A program made the position numbers and the translations under genes. 64,000 nt of DNA from Helicobacter vulpis. GTDB taxonomy: Bacteria > Campylobacterota > Campylobacteria > Campylobacterales > Helicobacteraceae. The notes beneath the pieces were generated by a model. The model worked only from the letters and a program-made list of their open reading frames with translations, did not search any database and was not told the origin of the DNA. Position 1 is the first letter of the stretch. Every line of letters starts with the position of its first letter. Location of the stretch: positions 48,132 to 112,131 of the forward strand of contig NZ_QXQT01000003.1 in NCBI RefSeq assembly GCF_003660395.1, in the 5' to 3' direction. Shown piece after piece: positions 24,269-34,008 of this stretch.

Positions 24269-26320
24269 TCAAGCCAAACTAACATCAATCTTACCGCTGT
24301 CGTGAATGGCACTAATTTGGCATTGCAAGCGTTGATTCTCTTGAAACGACTCCATGCTCAATCCGTGTTTTTGTAAACAAGACTTGTGCAAAAGCGCATC
24401 GCCCCCTCTGGGCAAGCGCACAAATACCCCAAAATCGGCGATCTTTTTCACCTCTACTTCTAGCACTTCGTATAGGGCATAGGGTTGGGCTTGGGTGATC
24501 TCTAAAATATAGGCTTTGGCTTCTTGGACATCTTTCCTTTGGTTGCCCGTGATATGTACAGCTCCGCTGGATTTATCTAAGTCTATGGCCACTCCAAAGC
24601 GTTCCACAATCTCTTTTATCGTCCTGCCCCCTACCCCGATAATGGCTGCGATCTTTTTGGGGGGTACGATCAAGCTCTCTGAAGTGGGTAAAACTTGAGG
24701 ATTTAGCACAATGGCTTCTCTAGCTTTTTGCATGATTGCCAAAATAGAGATTCTAGCCTGTTTGGCTTGCGTGAGAATATCTTTAAAAAGGGCTAGAGAG
24801 AGACCTTGAGTCTTGGTATCCATTTGCAAAGCAACCACCCCTGACGCGCTACCTGCAATTTTAAAATCCATATCCCCTTGCATATCCTCTAGGGCACTAA
24901 TATCGCTCAAAACAGCATGGCGATTCCCTTGTACAATCAATCCCATCGCCACCCCCGCGATTAAAGCGCGTACATCCACCCCGGCCGCACACAAGGCCAA
25001 AGACCCCCCGCACACGCTTGCCATAGAACTTGATCCATTGGATTCTAGGATTTCAGAGACAAGGCGAATCGTTTGCTCCTTATTGGTGAGCGAACCCTGT
25101 AAAGCCCGCTTGGCCAGATTCCCATGCCCTAGTTCGCGCCGACTAGGCGCGCTCAAGGGCGCGCTCTCCCCCACACTAAAGGGCAAGAAATTGTAATCAA
25201 ACATGAATCGTTCTTTAAGGGGAGTCTTGGAATCTAAACTCTCCTGTGATCGCGCGTCATTAGCCCCGCCTAAGGTGCAAACCACCAAAGCTTGGGTGTG
25301 CCCACGGGTAAACAGCGCGGAGGCGTGGCAATGGGGCAATACATTGGTTTCTATACTTATAGGACGTACATCGCCATAGCCTCGCCCATCTAGGCGCGCT
25401 TGGTTGTCTAAGATTTGGGATCGAATGCTCTGATGGATGTAGTGCTTTAGCGTCCTTTGGACATGATCTAAGGCATAAAAATGCCCGCGCTCCTGCAGGG
25501 CATTTAAAATGTACTGGGCTAGATTCAAAAAATCTGCCTCCCTTTCACTCTTAGCCATTTGCGCCATCACGTCTAACACTTGGGCGTGAAAGTGTTCTTT
25601 GATCAAGGCTTCTAGAGAAGTATCAGAAACTAAGGATGGACGCAAAACAAGACTGGGGGGATGTTTATGAGGGGTAAAATCGCGCTCAAATTGTGCACAT
25701 GTGCGCGCGATGTGGTCTTGAGCACTTTTTAGCAAGGCCAAAAGCTCCTCTTCAGCCATGTCTTCTTGGGCGCACATCTCTACCATGAGCAAAGCGTTTT
25801 TAGTGCCCGCAATATAGAGGTCTAAACTGCTTTGTTGCAGTTGAGACACGCTGGGATTGGTGATCACAGTGTGTGCTATTTTGGCGATGCGCACCGCGCT
25901 GACATTTTGATCCACTCCAATATTGGCCAAATAAAGCGCGTTAGCGGCCGCATGCAAGGCGCACACCTGTAAGTCGCTTTGCTGATCATGACTTAATACC
26001 AGCAGGGTGATTTGTGTGGGGTAGGCGTAGTCTTTGGGGAATAGGGGGCGCAAGCTGCGATCGATGAGGCGTGAAGTCAAGGTTTCAAACTCGCTAAGTT
26101 TGCCTTCGCGCTTGTGAAAGCCTCCCGGGATACGCCCGATGGCATAGGCACGCTGGCTAAAATGTACACTTAGAGGCAGAAAGTCCCCCTCTATGGGGCT
26201 TTTATCCACCATCACGCTAGCTAATAACACACAGCCCTGGTAACTATACCAAAGCGCGCTAGTGGCTTGTTTAGCGACATAATTTAGTTGATACGTTTCG
26301 CCATTGGTATGGATGGTCAT
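24269..26320 (-). CDS. pnp: Polyribonucleotide nucleotidyltransferase (PNPase)
   Basis: This phosphorolytic 3'-5' exoribonuclease has 683 residues. Two RNase PH domains are present, including GRIPGGFHKREGK and DFLPLSVHF in the first and FMFDYNFLPFSVGE in the second. They are followed by a KH domain with GVGG (near residue 570) and a C-terminal S1 domain (VKKIADFGVFVRL). It starts at ATG 26320, 8 bp after the PRTase gene, and belongs to the pnp-PRTase-lptD-RDD-purD run seen in H. pylori. The S1 domain ends soon after DSGKIDVSLA, so it is a compact form. Confidence 0.95.
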   Translation of the reverse strand: MTIHTNGETYQLNYVAKQATSALWYSYQGCVLLASVMVDKSPIEGDFLPLSVHFSQRAYAIGRIPGGFHKREGKLSEFETLTSRLIDRSLRPLFPKDYAYPTQITLLVLSHDQQSDLQVCALHAAANALYLANIGVDQNVSAVRIAKIAHTVITNPSVSQLQQSSLDLYIAGTKNALLMVEMCAQEDMAEEELLALLKSAQDHIARTCAQFERDFTPHKHPPSLVLRPSLVSDTSLEALIKEHFHAQVLDVMAQMAKSEREADFLNLAQYILNALQERGHFYALDHVQRTLKHYIHQSIRSQILDNQARLDGRGYGDVRPISIETNVLPHCHASALFTRGHTQALVVCTLGGANDARSQESLDSKTPLKERFMFDYNFLPFSVGESAPLSAPSRRELGHGNLAKRALQGSLTNKEQTIRLVSEILESNGSSSMASVCGGSLALCAAGVDVRALIAGVAMGLIVQGNRHAVLSDISALEDMQGDMDFKIAGSASGVVALQMDTKTQGLSLALFKDILTQAKQARISILAIMQKAREAIVLNPQVLPTSESLIVPPKKIAAIIGVGGRTIKEIVERFGVAIDLDKSSGAVHITGNQRKDVQEAKAYILEITQAQPYALYEVLEVEVKKIADFGVFVRLPRGGDALLHKSCLQKHGLSMESFQENQRLQCQISAIHDSGKIDVSLA

Positions 26321-26328
26321 AGTGTTCC

Positions 26329-26988
26329 TTAAGTGGGTTTCATAGAAGATTCAAAAATACGTTCAATCTGGGCTAAATCTAGTTCAAGAGGGCGTTTGTA
26401 ATAATGCGCGATGTTGACAAAATGCTCGGGGTGATAGACGCTCACCACTCCATCGCAAATCCGATTCAAACTCTCCTCTACAGATTTAGGTACAATAGGA
26501 GTTAGCACCATGATGCTTTTGGCGCGCTTTTCCATACACGTTTGAATCGCCAAACCGGCCGTTACGCCTGTTTCAATGCCTTGATCCACGATGAAGACAT
26601 TCTTACGCGCTAAAGATTTTAACATATTGCCTTTGCGGAATTTGTATATCTTAGAGAGAATTTCTTCCTCATAAATGCGCTTGGCCTCTCCATAGACATA
26701 GTCCAAACTGATTTCAAAGCTTTGGATCAAATTCTCGTGCATGATAATTCCCATGCTCTCGCTCACCAGGGCGATTTCACATTCGCGATTCAAGGGCGCG
26801 CAAATGGAACCACTGAAGAGAAAATCTAGGTCCGTATGCAATGTCAAGGCTAGCGCATGGGCAAATTGCAAGCCCTTAAGACTGGTGGCTAGCATGATAG
26901 CGTTGTTGGTATCAAGATGGCGCACCAGCACTTCGTTCATGAGTTTGTGCAAAGCGTCTTGGTGGTCTTCAAATAAAATCGGGTTCAT
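26329..26988 (-). CDS. Phosphoribosyltransferase-fold protein
   Basis: This 219-residue protein has the phosphoribosyltransferase fold. The PRPP-loop strand VFIVDQGIETGVTAG and an upstream hydrophobic strand (NAIMLATSLKG) are recognisable, and the C-terminus has a hood-like segment with PEHFVNIAHYYKRP. It corresponds to the conserved gene between pnp and lptD in H. pylori, where its substrate is not established. It overlaps lptD by four bases (ATGA), so the two are co-translated. Which base it uses cannot be told from sequence. Confidence 0.75.
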   Translation of the reverse strand: MNPILFEDHQDALHKLMNEVLVRHLDTNNAIMLATSLKGLQFAHALALTLHTDLDFLFSGSICAPLNRECEIALVSESMGIIMHENLIQSFEISLDYVYGEAKRIYEEEILSKIYKFRKGNMLKSLARKNVFIVDQGIETGVTAGLAIQTCMEKRAKSIMVLTPIVPKSVEESLNRICDGVVSVYHPEHFVNIAHYYKRPLELDLAQIERIFESSMKPT

Positions 26989-29252
26989 TGTTTTAACTGG
27001 CGGTAGGTAACATTGGTTTTAGTGATCGGCGAGAAGTCTAGTTCTAGCTTGATATAATTGTTTTCGTAGATTCTGAGTGGATCATTGGGGTCGCTGGTGA
27101 GCACGGGGCGGCGGCGGTTGACAAATTTAAGGCCAATTCCAAAGCAACGCACCTTTTTGAAGATCCCAATATCCCAATTCAACACAACGTTATTCCGGAT
27201 ATCATAACCAACCGAACTAGTGAGAGAAAACCATCGAAAATCATTGCTAAAACCGGCCTTGAGGTAGTTGGAGTTGTTTTCTACGATCTTATTGATCCCA
27301 TTGTCGTTAAAATTAGTTTTAAGATAGTAAGAGATATTGGCCGTGAGGAACTTGTAATTGTAGTTGGCGTTGATAGAGACTTCATCTAGGCTGTGGTAAT
27401 ACCATGAATAAAAGAGTGTGCCGTAGATGTTTAGCCCCTTGAGGGGGGAGAAACCCAGTTTGGTCTCCATGGGCATGCGAAAAAAAGAGACCTTATCTGT
27501 GAAATCTAAAGATTGGGAAATGCGCCAATACAAGAGTTCTTCCCCATTGATTCCATAGAGATACTGCGTGAGATTCAAATTCAGTTGTTTGTTGGAAGGG
27601 TTGCGCTCAATGATGGCAGAAGGATTCCACACTGAATCGTAAACCTGTCCGCGGTAATCATAATCGCTCAGGGTGTTAGACGTGAAATCGTTGCGCGCCT
27701 GCGCGCTGAGTATGTACATTTGATCGTTGAACAAGCCATCCGCAAAGCTGTAGTAAGTGCCCTGCAACACGGCTTCTAATTGCACGGTGTGGAGTAATTT
27801 ATTGTATTCGCGCGCTAGATCGGTGTTTAGATAGAGCGCATAGGCGCTAGAAAAATAATTCCCATAAGTCCTAGAAACCCCTTGAATATCGGGTACATAG
27901 CTATTTTTGGTATTCATGATCGCCACATTGCTCAAATTGATGCTATTCCACAGGCCCACAGAGAGATATTTTTTAAAGAGGGAAAACTGCATTCCTAAAG
28001 GCACTTTGATGGTGTTTTGTACATAGCCATAGCCCACTTGGCGCACGATGTCATGGAATTGGTAATCTAACGAGTAGAGTAGATGTTTCCAACCTAATGG
28101 GGCTAAGTATTTGTGGTATTGCAAACTGGGCAAAGATTGGAAGGTGCGATCGTTATTGATTTTGTTGAGGTTGAGGAAGTATTTGAGATTAAAGCCGTAG
28201 TAATGGTTATTGGTTTGGATATAATAATTGCCCCTAGACATGTGCGTGGCATCGGTGATGCGCTTGTTGACCTTTTCAAAGCGCACATAGTCTAAGTCGT
28301 TCATGTAGAGAAAATCCAAGTAATAGGCATTGTCCAAATTGTTTTTAAGCCCAAAGTATTTTTGGAACGCCTGACGGCTCGCGCTTTGGGTTTCAAACCC
28401 AAAGACATTTTGGTTACGCAAGTCGTATTTCTTGGTATAGCTATTGTAATTGCGGAAATAACGCATGTTAAAGGTAAACTTATCTTGATGGGCATTGATC
28501 ATTCTAAATTCAAAATTGAGCCCCAAACCCCTTTTAGAACGGATTTGGGGTGCTAGGGTCATATCCCATGAATCCCTAGGAGCGATGTAAATGGGTTGTA
28601 GATAGATAAAGCCGGCTAGATTAGAAGTACCAAATTCTGGATACAAAAGCCCGCTGGATCGTTTGGTGCTCGTGGAGGTAAAAGCATAGGGTAGATAGAG
28701 AATGGGGATATTGCCCAAATAAATTTTAGGGTTAAAGAGCGAAAGATGGGATTTATCAGCATTAAAACGCCCTGAACTGGCATTGACATGCCAAATGGGA
28801 TTGTCCACACTACAGCCTGAGGCGGTGAGATTTCTGATGTAGTATTGATTCTGCTTGGCGTGTGCGATGTCCGCGCTAATCCACATCCCGCTTACGCTAT
28901 CTTGCACATAAAAGGGGAAGATGAGTTCGTATTTTTCGTTCAAGTGTATTTTAATGTGTTCGGCACGTACCAATAACCCCTCGCCGCGATAGATTTTGAC
29001 ATGTCCATCTAGAATCGCGATCTTCTTCTGGGTGTCATAAGAGACGCGATCAGCCAGAATATAGACATCGTAGTTGAGTAGAATCGCATGCCCAGTGGCC
29101 GTAACGATGTGATTCTTAGCGTCCACGCGATCGGCTAAAAGCTCAAAAATCTTATGGTTTTTCTTGTCAAATTTCTGCACGGCGACCTGTTGTTGTTTAG
29201 CCTGCGCCACCATCACAAACAGCCATCCTAAAAGGAACAACCACCAACGCAT
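26985..29252 (-). CDS. lptD: LPS assembly outer membrane protein LptD (OstA/Imp)
   Basis: LptD forms the outer membrane channel that inserts lipopolysaccharide with LptE. The 755-residue protein has a signal peptide (WWLFLLGWLFVMVAQA), an N-terminal OstA/LptA-like periplasmic domain (ADRVSYDTQKKIAILDGHVKIYRG) up to about residue 180, then a long beta-barrel of Tyr-rich strands. There are very few cysteines (near residues 147 and 720), so the disulphide pattern differs from E. coli. It is coupled by overlap to the downstream PRTase gene and immediately follows an RDD protein gene. Confidence 0.92.
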   Translation of the reverse strand: MRWWLFLLGWLFVMVAQAKQQQVAVQKFDKKNHKIFELLADRVDAKNHIVTATGHAILLNYDVYILADRVSYDTQKKIAILDGHVKIYRGEGLLVRAEHIKIHLNEKYELIFPFYVQDSVSGMWISADIAHAKQNQYYIRNLTASGCSVDNPIWHVNASSGRFNADKSHLSLFNPKIYLGNIPILYLPYAFTSTSTKRSSGLLYPEFGTSNLAGFIYLQPIYIAPRDSWDMTLAPQIRSKRGLGLNFEFRMINAHQDKFTFNMRYFRNYNSYTKKYDLRNQNVFGFETQSASRQAFQKYFGLKNNLDNAYYLDFLYMNDLDYVRFEKVNKRITDATHMSRGNYYIQTNNHYYGFNLKYFLNLNKINNDRTFQSLPSLQYHKYLAPLGWKHLLYSLDYQFHDIVRQVGYGYVQNTIKVPLGMQFSLFKKYLSVGLWNSINLSNVAIMNTKNSYVPDIQGVSRTYGNYFSSAYALYLNTDLAREYNKLLHTVQLEAVLQGTYYSFADGLFNDQMYILSAQARNDFTSNTLSDYDYRGQVYDSVWNPSAIIERNPSNKQLNLNLTQYLYGINGEELLYWRISQSLDFTDKVSFFRMPMETKLGFSPLKGLNIYGTLFYSWYYHSLDEVSINANYNYKFLTANISYYLKTNFNDNGINKIVENNSNYLKAGFSNDFRWFSLTSSVGYDIRNNVVLNWDIGIFKKVRCFGIGLKFVNRRRPVLTSDPNDPLRIYENNYIKLELDFSPITKTNVTYRQLKQ

Positions 29253-29720
29253 TCATTTAGTCATGATAACCAAAGTCTGGGCGTGTCTATCGTGAAAAAC
29301 ACGCTGGAATTTATCCCTAGCCAAGTAGATCAAGGGACATAGTAGGACGAGTTCTTTAAGCGCGCAGCGCTTGAGGCGTTGTATCCATGTGGGGTTATCC
29401 AAAGTCTTCAAACTCACCACGCGCAAGTGAAAGACGATTTTGCCAATGCTCACCCCAAACCCCCCCATGCCCAAGTGTTCATAGAGCAAGTGCAAGAATA
29501 CGTATAGCAAAAAATAACGCAAAATCTCATGGGTGTGTAACACAAACCCCAAACCCAAAGTGTTTAACCAATGCGTGTTAAAATCCCATGCTACCAGCCC
29601 CACTAATAGCGCATCCACGCCATAAGCCCCCACCCTGCACCACCACGGGGGCAAGACAAGGCGTTCTTTGTAGAGTACTTCTTCTAACTTATACGACTCC
29701 AAATCTACAGCCCGACTCAA
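29253..29720 (-). CDS. RDD-family membrane protein
   Basis: This 155-residue membrane protein has three hydrophobic segments (GAYGVDALLVGLVAW, then FLLYVFLHLLYEHL, then ELVLLCPLIYLA) and the RDD features WWCRVGAYGVD and KIVFHLRVVSL. RDD proteins are poorly understood; some may affect ion or lipid handling. Reading gives a TTG start at 29720 overlapping the purD stop. It is adjacent to lptD and part of the same operon. Confidence 0.8.
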   Translation of the reverse strand: MSRAVDLESYKLEEVLYKERLVLPPWWCRVGAYGVDALLVGLVAWDFNTHWLNTLGLGFVLHTHEILRYFLLYVFLHLLYEHLGMGGFGVSIGKIVFHLRVVSLKTLDNPTWIQRLKRCALKELVLLCPLIYLARDKFQRVFHDRHAQTLVIMTK

Positions 29721-30960
29721 TGTCCAATGTCTTCTCTAAATTGCATACCTTCAAATTGCACCCTACCCACGAGTTCATAGGCGTGTTCCCTAGCTTCATG
29801 TAAGGACTTCCCCATGCCTATGCACACCCCCACGCGCCCCCCAGAGACCATAAACACCCCATTCTCCTGTGTGATACCCCCCAAATCCACATGCCCCTTT
29901 TTTTCATCAATGGGATCGATGTAAACACTCTGTCCTCCAGAAACTTTATAGGGGTAATCCTTAGAGGCGAGTACCACGCCCAAACAATGCTTGGGGTGTA
30001 ATTCCAACTGCAAATTTTGAAGTTTATCATCCAAAGTCGCCAAACACAAATCCAAGAGAGGGGTTTTAAGCAGGGGCAAGAGCACCCCACACTCCGGATC
30101 TCCAAAGCGTACATTGCATTCTAGCAAATAGGGTTCAAAACTCCCCTGTGTTTCTACCACCATCACCCCCGTATATAGCACCCCAATAAAGGGCTTGTTC
30201 TGTTCCACCATGGCTTTTAAGATGGGTTCAACGATCTTGGTGGCGATCTTGTGTTGCAGGGCTTGGTTGCATAAATTGGAGGGCGCAAACGCCCCCATCC
30301 CCCCCGTATTGGGGCCATCTCCAGAAAGTTGTTTATAGGATTGAGAGGGGGGCAAGAGTAGGTAGTTTTGGTGGTGTGCCAGCGCGCAGATTGAGAGTTC
30401 AAGGCCAGGTAAAAACGCTTCTAGCACTACCCTTTCTTGCTGTTTGTCCTTAAAAAGATGCTCTAAAGCCTGCAAGGCTTGCTGTTCGTCTTGGGCAATA
30501 ATCACGCCCTTGCCCTGACACAGCCCATCGGCCTTGATCACGAGCGGATAATCGCTCTGGGCTAACTGCGCGCGCGCTTGATCGTAGCTAGAGGCCAGCA
30601 CATAGGGCGCGGTGGGAATGCCATAATTCTGGGCTAACTCCTTAGTAAAGCTCTTAGAACTCTCTAGCAAACTGGCTTGTTGGCTAGGGCCAAAGACCTT
30701 GATATGCGCGCTGGCCAACGCATCACTCAAACCCTCTACTAAGGGTGCTTCAGGCCCGATCACGACCAGGTCCACCTTTTTATCCATGGCACAAGCCACC
30801 AATTGGGCATGGTCGTGGTAGGGTACATTCACCCCAATACTCTGCGTGCCCCCATTGCCCGGGCAAAGTAAATATCGCCCACGCGCGTGTCTTCTCTAAA
30901 CTTGCGCCCTAACGCGTATTCTCTAGCCCCACCCCCTACAATCAAAATCTTCTTCTTCAT
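29717..30960 (-). pseudogene. purD: Phosphoribosylamine-glycine ligase PurD, frameshifted
   Basis: PurD makes glycinamide ribonucleotide in purine synthesis. The ATG at 30960 begins MKKKILIVGGGAREYAL, the normal N-terminus. After about 32 codons the frame breaks: TTTGCCCGGGCAATG reads FARAM instead of the conserved FAPGN. The other frame then continues for 371 residues through GPEAPLVEGL, KADGLCQGKG, NTGGMGA and NVRFGDPE, so the rest is intact. One missing C near 30858-30863 explains it. Only short C/G runs of three are present, so a slip-prone tract is unlikely; a real mutation or a sequencing error is more so. A downstream start would lack the N-terminal substrate domain. Confidence 0.85.
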
Positions 30961-30972
30961 TCAAACCCTATC

Positions 30973-31163
30973 AATTCACCCAAACGAGCGTTACTATGTT
31001 GCGTAGTTCAGTAGAGCTACGGATTTGACCAGGAGGGCCCTCTTAGGTGGCAGATTCTTGATGAAAATACCAAATCACACAAGAGCCACTACGGCTAGTC
31101 TTTCTAAAATGTATAAAAGAACTTACCAAAAGTAGAAACACGCATCGTCCAGGCTAAATTTGG
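30973..31163 (-). ncRNA. ssrS: Candidate 6S RNA (ssrS) upstream of purD
   Basis: The 227-bp gap between purD and the NFACT gene holds no protein frame but folds well on the minus strand. The ends pair over about 20 bases: AATTTAGCC..GACGA.GCGT near 31160-31140 with ACGC.TCGT.GGGTGAATT near 30992-30973. Inside, GTGGCTCTTG pairs with CAAGA..GCCAC around an apical loop. A large, poorly paired middle contains a CGTAG/CTACG hairpin on the 3' side. A closed stem, central bubble and apical stem in about 190 bases is the 6S plan. A TATAAT box is placed correctly upstream. The name rests on fold and context, not on an alignment. Confidence 0.65.
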
Positions 31164-31169
31164 CATGCC

Positions 31170-31175
31170 ATTATA
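31170..31175 (-). promoter_or_regulatory. -10 box of the 6S-like RNA / purD transcript
   Basis: TATAAT reads on the minus strand, preceded by TTCAAG, and would start transcription near 31163, where the closing stem of the RNA begins. No clear -35 is seen. The same promoter could also produce a longer RNA into purD. Confidence 0.55.
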
Positions 31176-31187
31176 CTTGAATTTAAC

Positions 31188-32513
31188 TTAGATGGTAATG
31201 GTGATCGTATTAAAGTGGGTATAGAACACCTGCGCGCCCGCCAAAGAGGCCAATCTCACATGTTTTTTTTGGGTGTGATCGATGCGCACTTTGAGGGCTT
31301 GCGCGCTGGGGTTGGGGTGCGTGAGTTTGGCCAATAAAGTGCAGGCTTTGTGTAAAACGCTTTGTGAGGGGGTGTTGGGGTGAGAAAAGATCACCATGTG
31401 CGCCCCGGGTTGGTCTTGCACATGCGCCCAGATGTCGCGCGCGCGCGCCATTTTGAGAATTTCGCGGTTCTCTTTTTGGTTGCGCCCAATTAGCACACGC
31501 ACCCCCTCGATTTCAAAATGCTCCAAATGCGCATGTTGGTTCGCGCGCCGCGTGGGCTTGGTGTGCAAAAGGGGCAGATCTTCTAAGCGGGCGTGCTCCA
31601 AAAAGGCCAGTTTGGCCTGTAAAAAGGCGATTTTAGAGCGGATATTCTCCACTTGCAAGGCGATATGCGCAGCCCTTTGCTGGCTTTTTTTGGCCATTTT
31701 GAAGAGCTTGTCTATGGCATCGCTAAGAGAGCGCGCCCGGGGGGGCAGGAGAATGCGCTCCCCTTCTAGGTGTAATTCTTTGGCATAAATGAGCGCGGGG
31801 TCTAAGCGGTGCAAATGGGTCAACATCAAGCGCGCATGCGCGCGTTGCTGGGTAGAATCTTCTAAGAGTTGGGGCGCGCTAGGCAAACTTGCTAGGCGCG
31901 TTTGGAGCAATTGCTCTCTTTTAGCCCATTGGTGTTTCAAAGCGCGTTTTTGGCGCTCTAAAACTTGCGCGCTCGCGCGTTCATGCAAATTTTGGAGCGC
32001 GTCTAGGAGCTCTGACTCTAAGAGGGGTTCTAAGGGGGGGCGCACAAAGGGGGGTTTGTGTAGGGGGATGAGGGGTTGGGCTTTGATCACAGGGCGGTAA
32101 CTTTGTTGCGCGCCCACAAAGCGCAGGGCTTCTAGCACACACCCCCTAGCGTCTAGTAAAATGGCGTTGCTGTGCTTGCCGGTAAATTCTAGTTGCAAAA
32201 ATGCCCGTGTCTTTTTATAGCTATGCGCGCATTCTAGGGCGATCTTTAAAATGCGATCGTCATTTTCTAAAAACGCGTCTAAAATCGTGGCGTTTGAGGC
32301 GTATTTCTCTAGAGCAAGGTTAAAGGGTGTTTTAGCATACATAGCGTGCTGGGGCGAATCCACATAGATATAGCTATGGGACTTGTGCATGGAGGCTTTA
32401 AAGCAATAGTTTGGCGTGTCTAGGGTGATCAAAAGCGCATGCGCGCGGATGGTGATCTTGCTTTGGGCTTTTAACAACAAGGCCACATGGTATAAGAGCG
32501 CGTAACTAAGCAT
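31188..32513 (-). CDS. NFACT-family ribosome quality control protein (RqcH/FbpA-like)
   Basis: This 441-residue protein has the NFACT-N domain, a long charged coiled-coil middle (about residues 170-310, with LLQTRLASLPSAP and RQKRALKHQWAK), and the NFACT-R domain near 330-400 (GVRVLIGRNQKENREIL, then ARDIWAHVQDQPGAHMVI). RqcH proteins bind obstructed 50S subunits and add C-terminal Ala tails; older names call it fibronectin-binding. It overlaps the recN end by eight bases. In H. pylori the same three genes (NFACT, recN, nadK) stand together. Confidence 0.85.
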   Translation of the reverse strand: MLSYALLYHVALLLKAQSKITIRAHALLITLDTPNYCFKASMHKSHSYIYVDSPQHAMYAKTPFNLALEKYASNATILDAFLENDDRILKIALECAHSYKKTRAFLQLEFTGKHSNAILLDARGCVLEALRFVGAQQSYRPVIKAQPLIPLHKPPFVRPPLEPLLESELLDALQNLHERASAQVLERQKRALKHQWAKREQLLQTRLASLPSAPQLLEDSTQQRAHARLMLTHLHRLDPALIYAKELHLEGERILLPPRARSLSDAIDKLFKMAKKSQQRAAHIALQVENIRSKIAFLQAKLAFLEHARLEDLPLLHTKPTRRANQHAHLEHFEIEGVRVLIGRNQKENREILKMARARDIWAHVQDQPGAHMVIFSHPNTPSQSVLHKACTLLAKLTHPNPSAQALKVRIDHTQKKHVRLASLAGAQVFYTHFNTITITI

Positions 32514-33984
32514 TGTTGAGCTTCATTTTGGCGTAGGCTAAGGCTTCTTGCCCTAAATTCGCATCTACCATGCGTGCGATCTCGAGCACCTGCTCATGTT
32601 TGTTGAGCAATTTGATCTGGGCTTTTTGGCCATCTTGATAGACTAAAAAATGGCGGTTGGCCAAACCGGGCAAGTGGGGCGCATGAGAGATGGCGATCAC
32701 CTGATAATGCGCGCTCAATTCTTTGAGGATTTGGGCGACATTCGCGCTCTCCTGCCCGCTCAAATTCGCGTCCAATTCGTCCACCAAAAGGGTTTTAGAA
32801 GGGGTTGGTTGCTGTTTGGCCTGCAGGGCCAAGAGGGCTAGGCGCAGGCGGTTGGTTTCCCCGGCACTCCAATGCGCGCTCTTGCCCAAGAGCAAGCGCA
32901 CGCTCTCTAAACCCTGTGCGCACAAAGGGATTGCTTCCAAAGACAAGTGCGGGGTTTTGAGCAGGAGGGGGGTCGTGTAGCCCTCTAGCAGGCTTTGCAT
33001 CGTGCCTAGATGGGCTTGGCGCGCTTTTGTGAGCTCTAGGCCCAATTGCATGCATGCATGCGCGCACTCTTGCAGGCGTTCTTGAGCGTTTTTGAGATGT
33101 CTGTCATGGGCGCAATAGCGTTGGTAGTCTTGAGCTAGCGCGTCCCTTTTAGCGCGCGCGGCCGCTTCGCTCCCGTATTTGCGCACAATCCCCCCCAACT
33201 TGCCCATCTCATCTAACAAGGCTTCCATGTCCATGTGTTCTAGCTCTTCTAGGGCAAACATCTCGTTTAAGAGCAATTCTCTAGCCTCTTCTAAGTGGCA
33301 TTGCAACGCGTCTTTAAACTCTAGGGGGGCATTTGTATACAAGAGGGCCTTATAAAGGGGCTGGCTGCACTCTAGAGCACTCAAGCCTTCTTGAAGGGCA
33401 GCGCGGCGTTTTTCCCTATTTTGGTATTGGTTTTTGAGCGCCTCTAAGCGCGCATACGCCCCCTCTTCTAAGCGGACGGCCTGCAATTTCTCCAATTCAA
33501 AACGCGCCATCTCTTTGCGCGTTTCTAGGGAGTCTGATTCTTGCTGGAGTTTTTCTAGCTGTGCGCGCGCATGGGTGTAATGGGTGTAGCTTTGTTGGAA
33601 GGCTTGATGCAAGGAGGGGTCTAAAAAGCCATCTAGAATGTCTAGTAAAAGTTGGGGGTTAAAGGGGTGGGCGTGGCTGGAAATATGGAGCAAGTGGGGG
33701 GCAAAAAAAGCTTGCAGGGCTTTTTTGCTAATGGATGCGCCATTATGGGTGTAGCGCGCCTTTTTGTCCTTTTCTATGCAAATCACATGGGGGCTCTCTA
33801 GACAGTAATGCGCTTCTAAGAATTTTGCGCGCATAGGGGCTAGCCCCACACTGGCCAAAATGCACCCCAATAACACACTCTTCCCGCTCCCACTCGCCCC
33901 GCTGATCACATTCAAATGCGCGCTCAAACGCAAGGACGCTTCTTCAAACACCACCCCCTGCTTGATGATTACTTCTTCTATCAT
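32506..33984 (-). CDS. recN: DNA repair protein RecN
   Basis: This SMC-like ATPase acts in double-strand break repair. Its 492 residues contain Walker A in SGASGSGKSVLLG, two coiled-coil arms (about residues 130-200 and 230-340), an ABC signature (WSAGETNRLRLALLAL) and Walker B (TLLVDELDANLSGQES). It is somewhat shorter than E. coli RecN, as in other Helicobacter. The start at 33984 is 24 bases after the nadK stop. Confidence 0.92.
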   Translation of the reverse strand: MIEEVIIKQGVVFEEASLRLSAHLNVISGASGSGKSVLLGCILASVGLAPMRAKFLEAHYCLESPHVICIEKDKKARYTHNGASISKKALQAFFAPHLLHISSHAHPFNPQLLLDILDGFLDPSLHQAFQQSYTHYTHARAQLEKLQQESDSLETRKEMARFELEKLQAVRLEEGAYARLEALKNQYQNREKRRAALQEGLSALECSQPLYKALLYTNAPLEFKDALQCHLEEARELLLNEMFALEELEHMDMEALLDEMGKLGGIVRKYGSEAAARAKRDALAQDYQRYCAHDRHLKNAQERLQECAHACMQLGLELTKARQAHLGTMQSLLEGYTTPLLLKTPHLSLEAIPLCAQGLESVRLLLGKSAHWSAGETNRLRLALLALQAKQQPTPSKTLLVDELDANLSGQESANVAQILKELSAHYQVIAISHAPHLPGLANRHFLVYQDGQKAQIKLLNKHEQVLEIARMVDANLGQEALAYAKMKLNNA

Positions 33985-34008
33985 GGAGTAATGCTACTAT
34001 AGGCAAGT

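Noticed and set aside
30961..31187. tRNA pseudogene (TAGTTCAGTAGAGC looks like a D-arm)
   Set aside because: No T-arm or acceptor stem on the plus strand; the minus strand folds far better as a long closed RNA.
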